Assembly: GCA_951213105.1 (NCBI GenBank)
Contig: OX578140.1
Span: 123,311,649-123,375,648, forward strand
Length of the DNA: 64,000 bases
Origin: Amaurobius ferox
Lineage: Eukaryota; Arthropoda; Arachnida; Araneae; Amaurobiidae
Reading direction: 5' to 3'
Both the position numbers and the translations under genes were made by a program. The notes under the pieces are model-generated. The model worked only from the letters and a program-made list of their open reading frames with translations. It was not told the origin of the DNA and ran no database searches. This document shows positions 54,969-64,000 of the stretch, in pieces (position 1 is the stretch's first letter; the number at the start of each line of letters is the position of its first letter).

Positions 54969-57642
54969 CAGGGCCCTCGCTAAGACTTATCATTGGGGGG
55001 GGGGGGGGGGGGGGAGAGCCGATAAAATTGCCAAGTCAAGTAATGATTTTTACCAACTTAAGTAAAGTCTAGGGAGGTTTTTTTTTTTTTTGCACCGATA
55101 ACACATTTTATATCGATATTTCATTCATCGATATATCAGTATGATTAATGTATCCATAATGTCTCTCAATACTCAAATATCTTAAAGGTTTTTTTTTTGC
55201 ATAATTCTGTATCATGAAATTGCCAAAAGAGAAAAAAAATTACTGTAACCCTAATTTGATCCTCAGATTTGACAGATAATCAGAAAAACTATTTGATCAA
55301 ATTAGGGCCTTATCAACCAATTTTGGCATCCTTTCCAAGTGATGGTAAAGACAGATTCAATCCCCATTGGTATAAAGAATTTCAGTACTTAGAATACAGT
55401 ACAATTAAAGATTGTGCATACTGCTTTGTGTGCTTTCTGTTTCCTCATGGAGTAGGTCAAGAGAAGAGTGAAGATGCATGGTCGAAGATTGGAGTGAGAA
55501 ATTGGGGGCAAATGAGAAGCAAAAGCTGGGAAAGTTACAAACTCACTTTTCATCTAATGCACAAAGATCAGCACTCCACAACTATTGTAACTTTTTAATA
55601 AAGGAGCGGCACATTGATGTACTTCTTGATCAAACCAAGAGATTAGCTCTGATAGAAAATGAAAGAGTACAGTTTCAAAACAGAGAAGTAGTGAGAATCT
55701 TGCTCGACACATGCAGGACCCTAGGACGTCAAGGGATAGCATTTCAAGGATCAGGATCAAATGATGGTAATTTTGTACAAATAATATCGCTGATCTCAAG
55801 ATATAACCACATCTTGAAAACGTGGTTTGATGAAAGAGAATTATGGCGGTACCACGTGAGTTACATGAGTCCTGAGTTACAAAATGAGCCCGTTGCTGAA
55901 GAAATAGAAAAAAAAAATTGTTAAGGAGATTAAGAGCTGTGATTTTTTCTCAGTGATGGCTGATACCACACCTGACAGTTCACAAAAGGATATGCTTTCG
56001 ATTGTTGTCCGTACTGTCGATGAAAACTGCAAACCAAGAGAACGCTTGCTAGACGTTTCTGAATGTGCTGAAAAACAGGTATTGGAATGACAAAGTAAAT
56101 TTATGAGACTTTAAGAAAGAAAGAAATTGACACACCCTCATTGGCTTTTCAGTCGTATGATTTTGCAAGTTCAATGTCAGGACAGTTTAATGGAGCACAA
56201 AAGAAACTCTCAGAAATCATAGGGCATAATATACCATACATTCCATGCCAAGATCACAGACGTAGAACACAGCTTCAGTATCAGCATTATTATTAGAGAC
56301 TTATTCGACGCACTTGAAGCATTGTATGTTTTCTTCAATTCAAGTACTAACCGTTTCCGACAGTTGAGGAATAAGATCAAAGAAGTGAAGTATGCCCTTC
56401 TTTTGAGAAATATGTCTAGTACTAGGTGGACAGCCAGAGCAGAGACTAGAAAAGCTGTAAACACATCATTTGCACCTATCCTATCTGTATTAGAAGAAAT
56501 TTCCACACAACAGGAATTAGATTGTGCTACAAAAGCAAAAGCGCATGGGTTATGCAAAAAGATGAAATCATTTGATTTCATTGTTATCTTGTTTTTTATG
56601 AAAAACATTATGTATAAAATGAAGAATTTGACAGAAACTTTGAAAAGCCCTGATCTGAATTTGATTGATTGTATTACAGTTGAACAGTCGAAAACACCGT
56701 AATAATTTTGGAGAAGATTAATATTAACACCACAGAAATGGACAACTTGATCACAAGTGCGGAAACATGTGTTGGAAACATTGAAGTTGATCCTGTACAT
56801 GACTTTCAACTGCACCATAGAAGACGAATGAGGCCGAGAAGGATTGAAGAGTATGCTGAAAATGAAGTAAACATAGACCTAAAACAATGCTATAAAAAAG
56901 AGTTCAAGGCTGTCCTTGATACACTATGAAGAGACCTTAAAGACAATGTGGTTGCTATGAAGACAACTATTTCTCCACTATATTCAATTTTCAACTTTCC
57001 CTTGAACAAGGATAATCTGACAATCGAAGCAATTGAAGAGGCTGTTACGATGTTCCCTCCAGCTACTAGGTCTCATATGCAGGCTCTACAAAGTGAGTTA
57101 GAAGTCTTCGTTAACATATGCAAGGAGGAACATACATATACTATCAATGGAAACATTGAAGAACGTAATGGTTCAATGCAAAAATGCTTTAAAGCTGGCT
57201 TTCAAAATGTGCCAATTGACTTTAACAGCCGGTTATGGAGTCAGCACAAATGAAAGAGCCTTCATTTAGCTAAATATTGTGAAATGTTCCTTGAGAACAA
57301 CAATGACAAACATGAAGCTTAACAGCTTCATGCTTTTGAAGTGCGAAGCAGACTTTGGAAACGAAATCAACTTGGAAGATGCTGTAGAAAGGTGGTCTTG
57401 CCTGAAGCAAAGACGAATACGTGTCTATGTAAAATAAGTTAAACACAATAAAGCCTTTTTTTTATCCATATTCCATTTATATGGATCTTTGGAGTGTATA
57501 TCATGATAAAATATCATCCATCATTTTATTTAAAATGTACCAAGTCTGCCAACTTGAATCTTGATTTTGCCAACTGTACAGGGATTTCTCAACATTCGGG
57601 GGGGAGACTCCCCCCCTGTCCCCCCCCTTAGCGAGGGCCCTG
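54969..57642 (+). mobile_element. hAT-5 element, nested in hAT-4
   Basis: Ends CAGGGCCCTCGCTAAG (54969) and CTTAGCGAGGGCCCTG (57642), perfect 16-bp inverted repeats. The perfect 8-mer ACTCTAGG lies outside both ends (54961-54968, 57643-57650). G-rich (54995-55014) and C/G-rich subterminal runs. Encodes a broken ZMYM1-like transposase. Confidence 0.95.
55269..57437 (+). pseudogene. hAT-5 transposase (ZMYM1/TTF-type), broken
   Basis: The N-terminal TTF-type zinc-finger region reads FNPHWYKEFQYLEYSTIKDC, then AYCFVCFLFPHG. After a frame change at about 55480: LGKLQTHFSSNAQRSALHN and LLDQTKRLALIENERVQFQN. The catalytic region is degraded (FSVMADTTPDSSQKDML, about 55950). Later pieces run 56322-56702 (YVFFNSSTNRFRQLRNKI), 56708-56929 and 56948-57253. 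The dimerisation end is NERAF, stop, then MLLKCEADFG to TAA at 57437. At least five frameshifts or stops. Confidence 0.85.
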
Positions 57643-57650
57643 ACTCTAGG

Positions 57651-58544
57651 ACAAAAAAAGGGCACGGTGCTTCTATAAAAAAAGGCACTTTTTCGAAAAA
57701 AAAGGGGCACTTTTCCTTTAAAAAAAAAGAGCAATTTTTTAATGAGTATTTTTTAGAGAAACATATATATATATTTTTTCACTACATTGACTGTAAGGAA
57801 TGTAGGATATGGTTTTTCTATTCTCGACCACCCGCCCGCCTACTCCCCCCGCCGTCATGTTAAGTCTATCGGACCTAAATGTTAAACCTATGGAAGATAA
57901 TGCTCTCCTATGGAGGATAATATAATACATAGCCCTAATATAAAGCTTATGGAAGATAATGCTATCCTATGGAGGATTACAGTCAATGTAATGAGTTATA
58001 GATTTGATTCGAATCCTTTTTTTTAAATAGACCTGTGAAGAAAATTTTATGTTTATATTAAATTATAAAACTGTGTTATATTGCTAATATGCAACAATAA
58101 TTTAAACAATACATAAAATATTGTTTGTACTTTGCAATTGTATTAATTATAATAGTCTACTTATACTAATAAAATTAAAGATCAGCCACTCATAGTAAAG
58201 TACTAATATCAGCACAGTGAAATTTGTATTTAGAAATTAAGATTCTTAATTTCTTTTCTAAATACAAATTTGTTCAATACCGTTGTTTCTTGATTTAAGA
58301 ATCAACTGAAAAAATTTGAAGGATATTTAAAATTTTTATGATAATTAAAATTAATCACATTTGCCTTGTTTGGGAATTTCAAAAAAGAAAATTTTCAAAC
58401 GTGTTTCATTTATTTCAGTAAAAATGTTACTTTTGATTAGAAACAGATGATTGAAAATGTTTTTGTAAACTCTTTCGAACAATAAAATCAACATCAAAAA
58501 AGCATAATTAACAAATTACATTATCAAAATTTTCAAATTTATTT
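57651..58544. other. Internal non-coding part of hAT-4
   Basis: A-rich and AT-rich. Nothing coding. An inverted-looking pair TTTGTATTTAGAAATTAAG / TTTCTAAATACAAA occurs at about 58222-58270. Confidence 0.5.
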
Positions 58545-58811
58545 TTAAATAAATAATTTTCTGCTTTTAACATCTAACCAATGCTGAACAGCTTTTCTGA
58601 ATTCCATTTTTCCATTTAGCTTTATCATTAATATATCATTCACATTATCAACTTTTAATCTATTTCTTTTGTCAGTTAAGATGTTTTTAACTTGCGAAAA
58701 AATTCTTTCCACTGCTACTGTAGACATAGGAATAACATTTGCAACTAGAAGGATTTTTTTAATTTTTGGAGATTGTTCTCCAATGACTTTATTCTTATCT
58801 GATAGACTCAT
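58545..58811 (-). pseudogene. hAT-4 transposase C-terminal (dimerisation) fragment
   Basis: Reads VIPMSTVAVERIFSQVKNIL, then TDKRNRLKVDNVNDILMIKL, the classical hAT C-terminal motif (S.A.ER.FS..K.I....R..L...N...L..I). Upstream catalytic parts are missing. 88 codons, open. Confidence 0.8.
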
Positions 58812-59026
58812 TAATAAACCTGATATTGTTAGGGCTTTCTTTCTGCACTCCCCTTCTTCTTACCACGTAATACCTAAAAAATATTTTTAACATGGAAAAA
58901 GGCTTTAGAAAGGGCAGGGCATCTTGGAAGAGGGATGAAAAGGGGCAGGGTGCAATTCTTCAAAATTAAAAAGGGCAGGGTGCTGCTCGCTTCTGATTTT
59001 AATCTAGAGTGAACGTTATATTAATA

Positions 59027-60362
59027 TGACACTTTCAATCGCGATATCTTTTTATACAATTTAATTTCGCTCTATGCATATCGGAACGAATAAAAAATGA
59101 ATTCAAAAATATAAATCTAATTTTGAAAACGTATTTTTTTCCCAAAAAATCTGATGTAGCCAGTTCATGGCTTTCCCTACAAACTCAAATACTAGGAATA
59201 CAAATAGAAATAAAGGAAACTGTCAAATTATTTTATTTTTTATGGATTACCAAAAGAAAAGGGATTACGTTTACAAGATAAGTAATTTATTTTTATTTAA
59301 ATAAAAAGGTTATTTGTTATCCATCCCATATTTCATCCTATGCACGTGTTCATCATTAAGAAATTGATCACTGCCGACTAGACTAAATTCTAAGAAGTAG
59401 TGGCATTATTAGTTAAAAAACCTTTTCCGTATTTATATAAAATGTATAAAAATTGATATCTGGATAGCATTTCTAGAGTAAGTTGAATATGATATTGAAT
59501 GTATATATATTTTACATGCTTTTTACTAACTGATGTAATGTGGAAAATAACCCCCTCCTCCTTTGTAATTAACTATTGAGTTCGACACCTTTGATAATGC
59601 ATTTATGTAAAATTGTTATTTATTATAAGAATATTAGTGTATTTAAAAAAAAATTATATTAACAGCATCCCAGAATAAATTAAGAACTAACATAAAATCG
59701 CCAATTGAGAGATAGTAGCCAAATCTAGCAGTCGAGCTTTTTTTACGTCATAGTTGCAATGGTTGGCTCCTCGAACGCTAGTGTCTATGCGAAATCCTAT
59801 GTTAACTATGTTGCCATAGGTTCCTATGGGAGTGAACCTTCTGAATATAGTATTATGTGCATGTAACCATGTGGTAGAAAATTGTGTCGCCAATTCTGAT
59901 TTTTTAAACATTTAGTTTCAGTAATTATTTAAAATTTTAGTGACTAATATTTCCATACTCCATACATTTAATTACTACTTTATTTTTACATAATCTGAAT
60001 CTATGTAATTTTATCTACAATTTGATATACAACACTTATGTTTTGATTGTATTTCAAAATTCGGTACCTATGTCCTGTTTTTCATGGAATGGCTGAAAAC
60101 TGATACACATCTTAGTTTTATCTAATATGGATGACACTAGAGTGAATGTGATCCCTGCTGGTATTGTAAAATATCTATTAGAAGTTAATTCTGATTGGTC
60201 TCTATCACAATTCAAACAAAAGTAAATAGCACATACAATCAAGCATGAGAAAAACTGAAGAACTTTTGCACGTAATTTATAGTTTAGCTTTTTTCACAAC
60301 TCTTTTTAAATAACGATTTGGGAATCCATGCTTTATGATGAATCTGTTCTGCTAGCCTTTTT
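59027..60362. other. Interior of hAT-3, non-coding
   Basis: Contains a GC-richer stretch at 59690-59890 with a minus-strand open frame (RFTPIGTYGNIVNIGFRIDT) that is not recognised. Otherwise AT-rich. Confidence 0.4.
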
Positions 60363-61088
60363 ACTTTCCCTGCAATACATGGTAATGTATAGGGAAAGTA
60401 TTGGAATCATGTCGAAAATCGCAACTCGAGTTTTCGACGGATCTACACGTTTCGAGACCTCTAGAATACGAAAAAACTATTTTTAGCATGACGTCTGTGT
60501 GTGTCTCTGTGTGTCTATCTGTGCAGATTTTGTATCCACTCTAACTAAAAAACTAATGGACCGAATTTCATAAAATTTGGTAAGTCACTTGAGGGCGAAT
60601 CTGGTGCTGATTAGTTTTGGGTACGATTTGGGATAAAAGAACCCGCCTTTTTTTTCGAAATGGCCCGCAAAATCTTGTATCCCCTCTAGCTAAAAAACTA
60701 ATAGACCGATTTTTACAAAATTCGGTAGATAAGTCACTTGTGGGTCACTCTGGTGCTGATTAGATTTTGGTATGATTCGAAAAAAAATAATCTGCCTTTT
60801 TTTGCAAAATGGGCCTCAAAAATCGCCAAAATCTAAAATAAAGAACTACGTATGCTCAAATATATCCATTAAATGCTTGTTTTATACGTAATTTGTAACG
60901 AAGAAAAGATTAAGATCAACCCCATTACACTAGGACTAGCCGTTCTCGAGATATTTTAGTTTTTCTTATTTTTTCTACGCCACCTTTGAAAATAAGTCCA
61001 GTTACCAAATGAGAAGGAAACTTTAATTATAAGTGAATTAAATTTAATTAAAATAAAGAGAACGTGGATATAAGTCTGCAGGGAAAGT
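60363..61088. mobile_element. MITE-like element (family M), copy 2
   Basis: Terminal inverted 12-mers ACTTTCCCTGCA (60363-60374) and TGCAGGGAAAGT (61077-61088). It shares TGTATAGGGAAAGTATTG and GACGTCTGTGTGTGTC with 38219-39093. Internally a 95-110-bp segment (CCTCTAGCTAAAAAACTAAT... GGTGCTGATTAG) is repeated in tandem at about 60533 and 60675. It lies within hAT-3. Confidence 0.7.
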
Positions 61089-61190
61089 CATGTGCTGTCC
61101 ACATCAGATTTTTTTCATTTGGCTACAGTTTTTTGTTGCTGATTAGCCAAATTAAGTTATTTTAAAGCCAGTGAGAACCCTGTACACAGG

Positions 61191-61800
61191 TATTTAAAGG
61201 CCTGGCAAGATGCACCTTGGTCTTCTTTTTAATTTTTAAAATTCAAATTAGTATTTTAGTTATTTTATGTTTTAGTATTTTTACATAAATTGATTCTTTA
61301 GAGGTCCTAAGTATTTTTACAAAATTTCTATCTTGACATCATTGAGAAGAATGTTCTTTCTAACGATGTTTAAACAGAATTCGTAGCATAATTCCTTCAT
61401 ATTTATTTATTTATTTATTAAATACATCGAGATTTAGATTTTCTAGGTTACCTATAATAATAAATTAAGTCTATCTGTCTCATCTGTAGCAGAAAATCGA
61501 AACATCCCATGGACATGAAATTTGGTACCGGGACAATGCGCCTCACCGAGATATTTTAAAAATTCGAATTAGTTTTTTAGTTATTTTATATTTTAGCATA
61601 ATTTTCACACAAATTGTTCCTTTAGTGACCAAAAATATTATTACAGAGTTTTCTTCTTAACACCATCCAAAAGATCAAGATATTCTCTTTCACACACACT
61701 TTAAACACAACCCATATGATTAATAAACAAATGTTTGAGATTTTTTAAAACATATATACTTTTTGAGTATTTAAAACAGTTCAGATTTTTATATTGCAAT
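61191..61800 (+). mobile_element. Helitron-like fragments
   Basis: The first unit continues the fragment at 53885. A second begins near 61452 (ATAATAATAAATTAAGTCTAT, ACATGAAATTTGGTACCGGG). Both contain AATTCGAATTAGTTTTTTAG-like and TTCCTTTAGTGACC-like text shared with 22400-22500. Confidence 0.5.
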
Positions 61801-62230
61801 ATAAAATAATTAACTGACAATCCCATTTTCATGATTTACCAGATGTTTCTCTGAATATCAAAAAATTGTGCTTCTGCTGTATTTCGCTCGTTAATTGCGA
61901 CTTTTTATGTAAAACCTCAATATTATCAGGGTTTATAACAATTTTCATTTAGAAAATGTGCTTTGATTTTAACTGAAGGAGCTTATGTAGTGAATCGAAG
62001 GAGTTTATATAGGGTGTATCAGAAGATCATATTTAAAAAGTGTTATACTCACACAGAGGACTAAAGGCATATTTTAGATGAATCAAAGGAGCTTATTTAT
62101 GGCATATCAAAAGAGCTTATTCGGGTGTATCAAAAGAGCTTCTTTAGTGTGTATCAAAGCAGCTTATTTAGGGTGTTAAGTGCTTATTTAGTGTATATCA
62201 AAATATCTTATTTAGAGCATATCAAAAGAG
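61801..62230. repeat. Short tandem-like words (GGAGCTTATTTAGGGTGTAT)
   Basis: About seven irregular repetitions of ATCAAAGGAGCTTATTTAGG-like words between 61976 and 62237, spaced 25-60 bases. No coding frame. Confidence 0.6.
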
Positions 62231-62232
62231 CT

Positions 62233-62324
62233 TATACACTCACGTCCAGGGTCCGACCATTCAACTTGATGCTCTAAGTCCTAGGACGAGCCGGATGGTC
62301 TGGGCTTTCGACTCACGTCCAGGG
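62233..62324 (+). repeat. SINE-tail-like block before 5S
   Basis: ACTCACGTCCAGGGTCC ... ACGAGCCGGATGGTCTGGGC then ACTCACGTCCAGGGC parallels 62703-62790. The 5S-like sequence follows with no gap. Confidence 0.6.
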
Positions 62325-62443
62325 CCCAACGGCCATACCGTGCTGAAAACACCAGTTCTCGTTAGATCACCGAAGTCAGGCAGCATCGGGCGCGGTTAGT
62401 ACTTGGGTGGAAGACCACCTGGGAACACCGCGTGCTGTTGGCA
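62325..62443 (+). rRNA. 5S rRNA-like sequence, nearly complete
   Basis: 119 bases, the normal 5S length. Hallmarks in order: CCCAACGGCCATACC, then GATCACCGAAGTCAGGCAGC, ATCGGGCGCGGTTAGTACTT, GGGTGGAAGACCACCTGGGA, ACACCGCGTGCTGTTGGCA. Helix I pairs except the outermost position. The internal control region (GCAGCATCGGGC, GGTTAGTACTTGGGTGG) is almost canonical. It has SINE-tail-type sequence on its left and a tRNA-headed SINE starting about 8 bases after its end, and no T-run terminator follows. Either a dispersed 5S gene/pseudogene or the head of a composite SINE. Confidence 0.88.
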
Positions 62444-62450
62444 CATTTCG

Positions 62451-62715
62451 GGCGCGGTAACCCGGTGGTTTGCGCGCTGGATTTGTACGCTGCCACAACT
62501 GCCGCCGTATTCATGCGGAGTACAATCACGTTAAACATGTGGGTCCGTAAGTCCTTCCGAGAGGTTGGTGGTAGGGCAAGGAGGGTACGGTCCCTGTGGA
62601 TGCCTCCCTCACTGGGTTCCAGTCTAAATTGGGTGGCACTTCCCGGCCGTCCAAACAGTTACCGTACACCTTTCTGGTAGGTCGGACGGTCTGGGTCTCA
62701 ACAACTCACGTCCAG
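62451..62715 (+). repeat. tRNA-derived SINE copy (D), most complete
   Basis: The head GCGCGGTAACCCGGTGGTTTG is a worn A box; the B box appears deleted, since GTACGCTGCC follows directly. The body and tail are complete: GTACAATCACGTTAAACATG, GTCCTTCCGAGAGGTTGG, TTCCCGGCCGTCCAAACAG, CACCTTTCTGGTAGGTCGGA, CGGTCTGGGTCTCAACAAC. This copy defines the tail used to recognise the others. Confidence 0.85.
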
Positions 62716-62865
62716 GGCTTATCTTCCCGGACGTCCAAATTGTTAATCATGTCTTCGGATGAGTTGGACGGTCTGGGTTTTTGACTTATGCCCAGGACGT
62801 GAGCACGGCAGCTCAGTGGTTAGCGCACGGGAATCACTCAGTGGTTAGGCAACTAAACATTAAAA
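62716..62865 (+). repeat. SINE-tail derivatives
   Basis: GTCCAGGGC, CCCGGACGTCCAAATTG, GAGTTGGACGGTCTGGG repeat parts of the SINE/LINE tail. AGCTCAGTGGTTAGCGCACG at about 62811-62830 is another tRNA-like A box without body. Confidence 0.55.
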
Positions 62866-62892
62866 AAAACTTAAATTAATTCAATTAATCCC

Positions 62893-62930
62893 TGCTTTAT
62901 ATCCCAGGCAATGCTGGGTAGTTTCTGGTT
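62893..62930 (+). mobile_element. Worn Helitron-like 3' end
   Basis: TTTATATCCCAGGCAATGCT GGGTAG forms a short GC hairpin (CCCAGGCAATGCTGGG) followed by TTTCTGG, where CTAGT would be expected. Confidence 0.4.
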
Positions 62931-63419
62931 TGATATATATTGTCCTATCCAAAAAACAAAGATTAGCACAATTTTACAGTTTTGCAAAAAGTGCCATATA
63001 TATCTTGGGATTTTAACAATTTTTTTTTATTTCATATGTAATTTTAATTTTGGTGATTTATAATAGGTGATCACAAAGAAATGAACACATCTTCTGCAGA
63101 AGTCTTGCATTCAACTTTTTTACTGGGGGACTTTATTGCACATGCCTACCTAGAATGATTTAAGCCATGCCTTATCATCATTCCTTTTATTTATTTATTT
63201 ATGTAGTTATTGCTTTCGTGAAGAGTATCCAATTTCATTATGAATAAATTTTTCGGAGCAAAGCTCTTTGCATTTAAACTAAGAATTTCACATTTCATGG
63301 TGATTTGGATTGAAACTGATTTGACAATTTAGAAACTCTGTGGTATTATTTTAGTATAGGGTGCTTATTTAGGACCTAGGCAACTCAGGGTAATTCATTC
63401 TAGTTGGAAATAATAGAGT
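62931..63419. other. Non-coding stretch
   Basis: No gene seen. Confidence 0.5.
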
Positions 63420-63565
63420 GAAGGATGTTTTGTGTTTGTCCAAGGTCACCAGTGTAGTGCGAAATAACCAACTAACTTGGCTGTGTCGGGGGTTTGATCT
63501 CGGGCTCAAACCGTGGGTCGGCTAGTATCATAGCAATAAATTAAAGACATTTCCAGTTTAAAGCA
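63420..63565 (+). repeat. Dispersed repeat R, copy 2
   Basis: GGGTTTGATCTCGGGCTCAA, GGCTAGTATCATAGCAATAA and AATTAAAGAC match 53505-53600. Confidence 0.55.
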
Positions 63566-63932
63566 TTTGGTTGATTGATAAAATAGCCCCCACAGCTCCT
63601 TTAGCGCAAAGCACCAGGTTACAATTCTATTCCGTTTTCATCGCCAATCCGGTAGTCCACAAATTTCTGATATCCAGTCAACACGCGGCTTTTATGGATT
63701 CTGCATTTTAATGAGATATAGGTATTTCATCAGATCTTTTTCAATCGGATTTGTTGAATATTTTTGTTGACTATCTATCTTCCATTTTCATTAAAAATTC
63801 CATATGTAATTTTCGTATTTATACATTTATTGAATATTTTCTGTAGATTTAATTGGATTGCAGTTTTCCAATGATATATGGTACATGGCAAATGGATTTG
63901 TGCAAATGTTTTAGAAATCGTGTTCCGGTGTT
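63566..63932. other. Non-coding stretch
   Basis: Nothing recognised. Confidence 0.4.
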
Positions 63933-64000
63933 GTTATTGTTGAGACCCAGACCGTCTGACCTACCAGAAAGGTGTAAGGTAACTGTTTGGACGGCCGGGA
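63933..64000 (-). repeat. tRNA-derived SINE copy (E), tail only, cut by window edge
   Basis: TTGAGACCCAGACCGTCTGA CCTACCAGAAAGGTGT... is the complement of the tail of copy D. The head lies beyond 64000. Confidence 0.85.

Larger units (their letters stand above)
54953..59018 (-). mobile_element. hAT-4 element, nested in hAT-3
   Basis: Ends TAGTGTTCACTCTAG (54953) and the complement of CTAGAGTGAACGTTA (59018). Flanking 8-mers CATTAATA (54945-54952) and TATTAATA (59019-59026) differ at one base. Without the inner element it is about 1.4 kb and keeps only a transposase C-terminus. Repeats of GGGCA(C/G)GGTGC lie near both ends. Confidence 0.8.
53976..61182. mobile_element. hAT-3 element, outermost of nested set
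   Basis: Ends CAGGGTTCTCGCTGCC (53976) and the complement of GCCAGTGAGAACCCTG (61182), with the perfect 8-mer TACACAGG outside both (53968-53975, 61183-61190). It contains hAT-4, hAT-5 and a MITE. Its own remaining sequence is about 2.4 kb with no recognisable transposase, so it is probably non-autonomous. It inserted in a Helitron-like repeat. Confidence 0.88.

Noticed and set aside
59687..59911. 74-codon minus open frame in hAT-3
   Set aside because: Not recognised; reads more like a GC-richer repeat than a gene.
1..64000. CRISPR arrays, bacterial operons, riboswitches
   Set aside because: Eukaryotic repeat-rich DNA; the only regular short repeats (42460-42522) are too few and palindromic, without spacers.

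Overview
The window looks like AT-rich, repeat-saturated nuclear DNA from an arthropod, most likely a spider. The reasons are short coding exons separated by kilobases of intron, tRNA-derived SINEs, several hAT, Tigger/pogo and mariner/Tc1 families, LOA/Jockey-type LINEs with RNase H domains, and a decayed adintovirus/Polinton-like block. The species assignment is inference. Only one host gene is convincingly visible: three exons of a CutA homologue on the minus strand (19666-19725, 19511-19556, 14883-14932) with matching splice phases.

Layout. 1-5.2 kb: a hAT element (184-2925, perfect 8-bp target duplication) sits inside a SINE. A second SINE is interrupted by a 5'-truncated LINE (3344-5168). 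5.2-9.9 kb: mostly non-coding, with a diverged tandem repeat, a hairpin and a piggyBac-like end. 9955-14064: a Tigger/pogo element with a 1.5-kb TG...CA LTR-like insert flanked by a perfect 101-bp direct repeat. 14.1-19.7 kb: the CutA exons, with a long-TIR mariner relative (16717-19156) in the intron. 20-25 kb: Helitron-like ends, a tRNA-like head and non-coding DNA. 26.2-37.4 kb: one minus-strand hAT transposase pseudogene split by four later insertions: an intact-frame LOA LINE (27075-32786), an LTR element (33452-35397), a truncated LINE (36217-36711) and a hAT MITE (36917-37191). 37.7-40.3 kb: a LINE remnant, a MITE and a Helitron-like 3' end.

41.8-48.5 kb: a decayed adintovirus/Maverick-Polinton segment. 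It holds a packaging ATPase, a broken coiled-coil protein, a small basic/hydrophobic virion-like protein, an adenovirus-type cysteine protease (hit by a SINE), a fibre-like protein (hit by a mariner at a TA), a repeat protein and a small 3' gene. Almost every gene start carries the same TAAATAAATG-like motif, and three 21-bp repeats lie between the divergent genes. No polymerase B, integrase or complete major capsid gene is visible.

48.5-64 kb: Tc1 fragments, then a nested set of hAT elements (53976-61182 contains 54953-59018, which contains 54969-57642, each with its own target duplication), Helitron-like repeats, a near-intact 5S rRNA sequence (62325-62443) directly followed by a tRNA-headed SINE, and a further SINE cut by the window edge. 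The recurrent theme is insertion into insertion, datable in order by target duplications. Nearly all transposon genes are broken. The LOA ORF2 is the main exception in reading frame, but it carries YADN at its reverse transcriptase centre.
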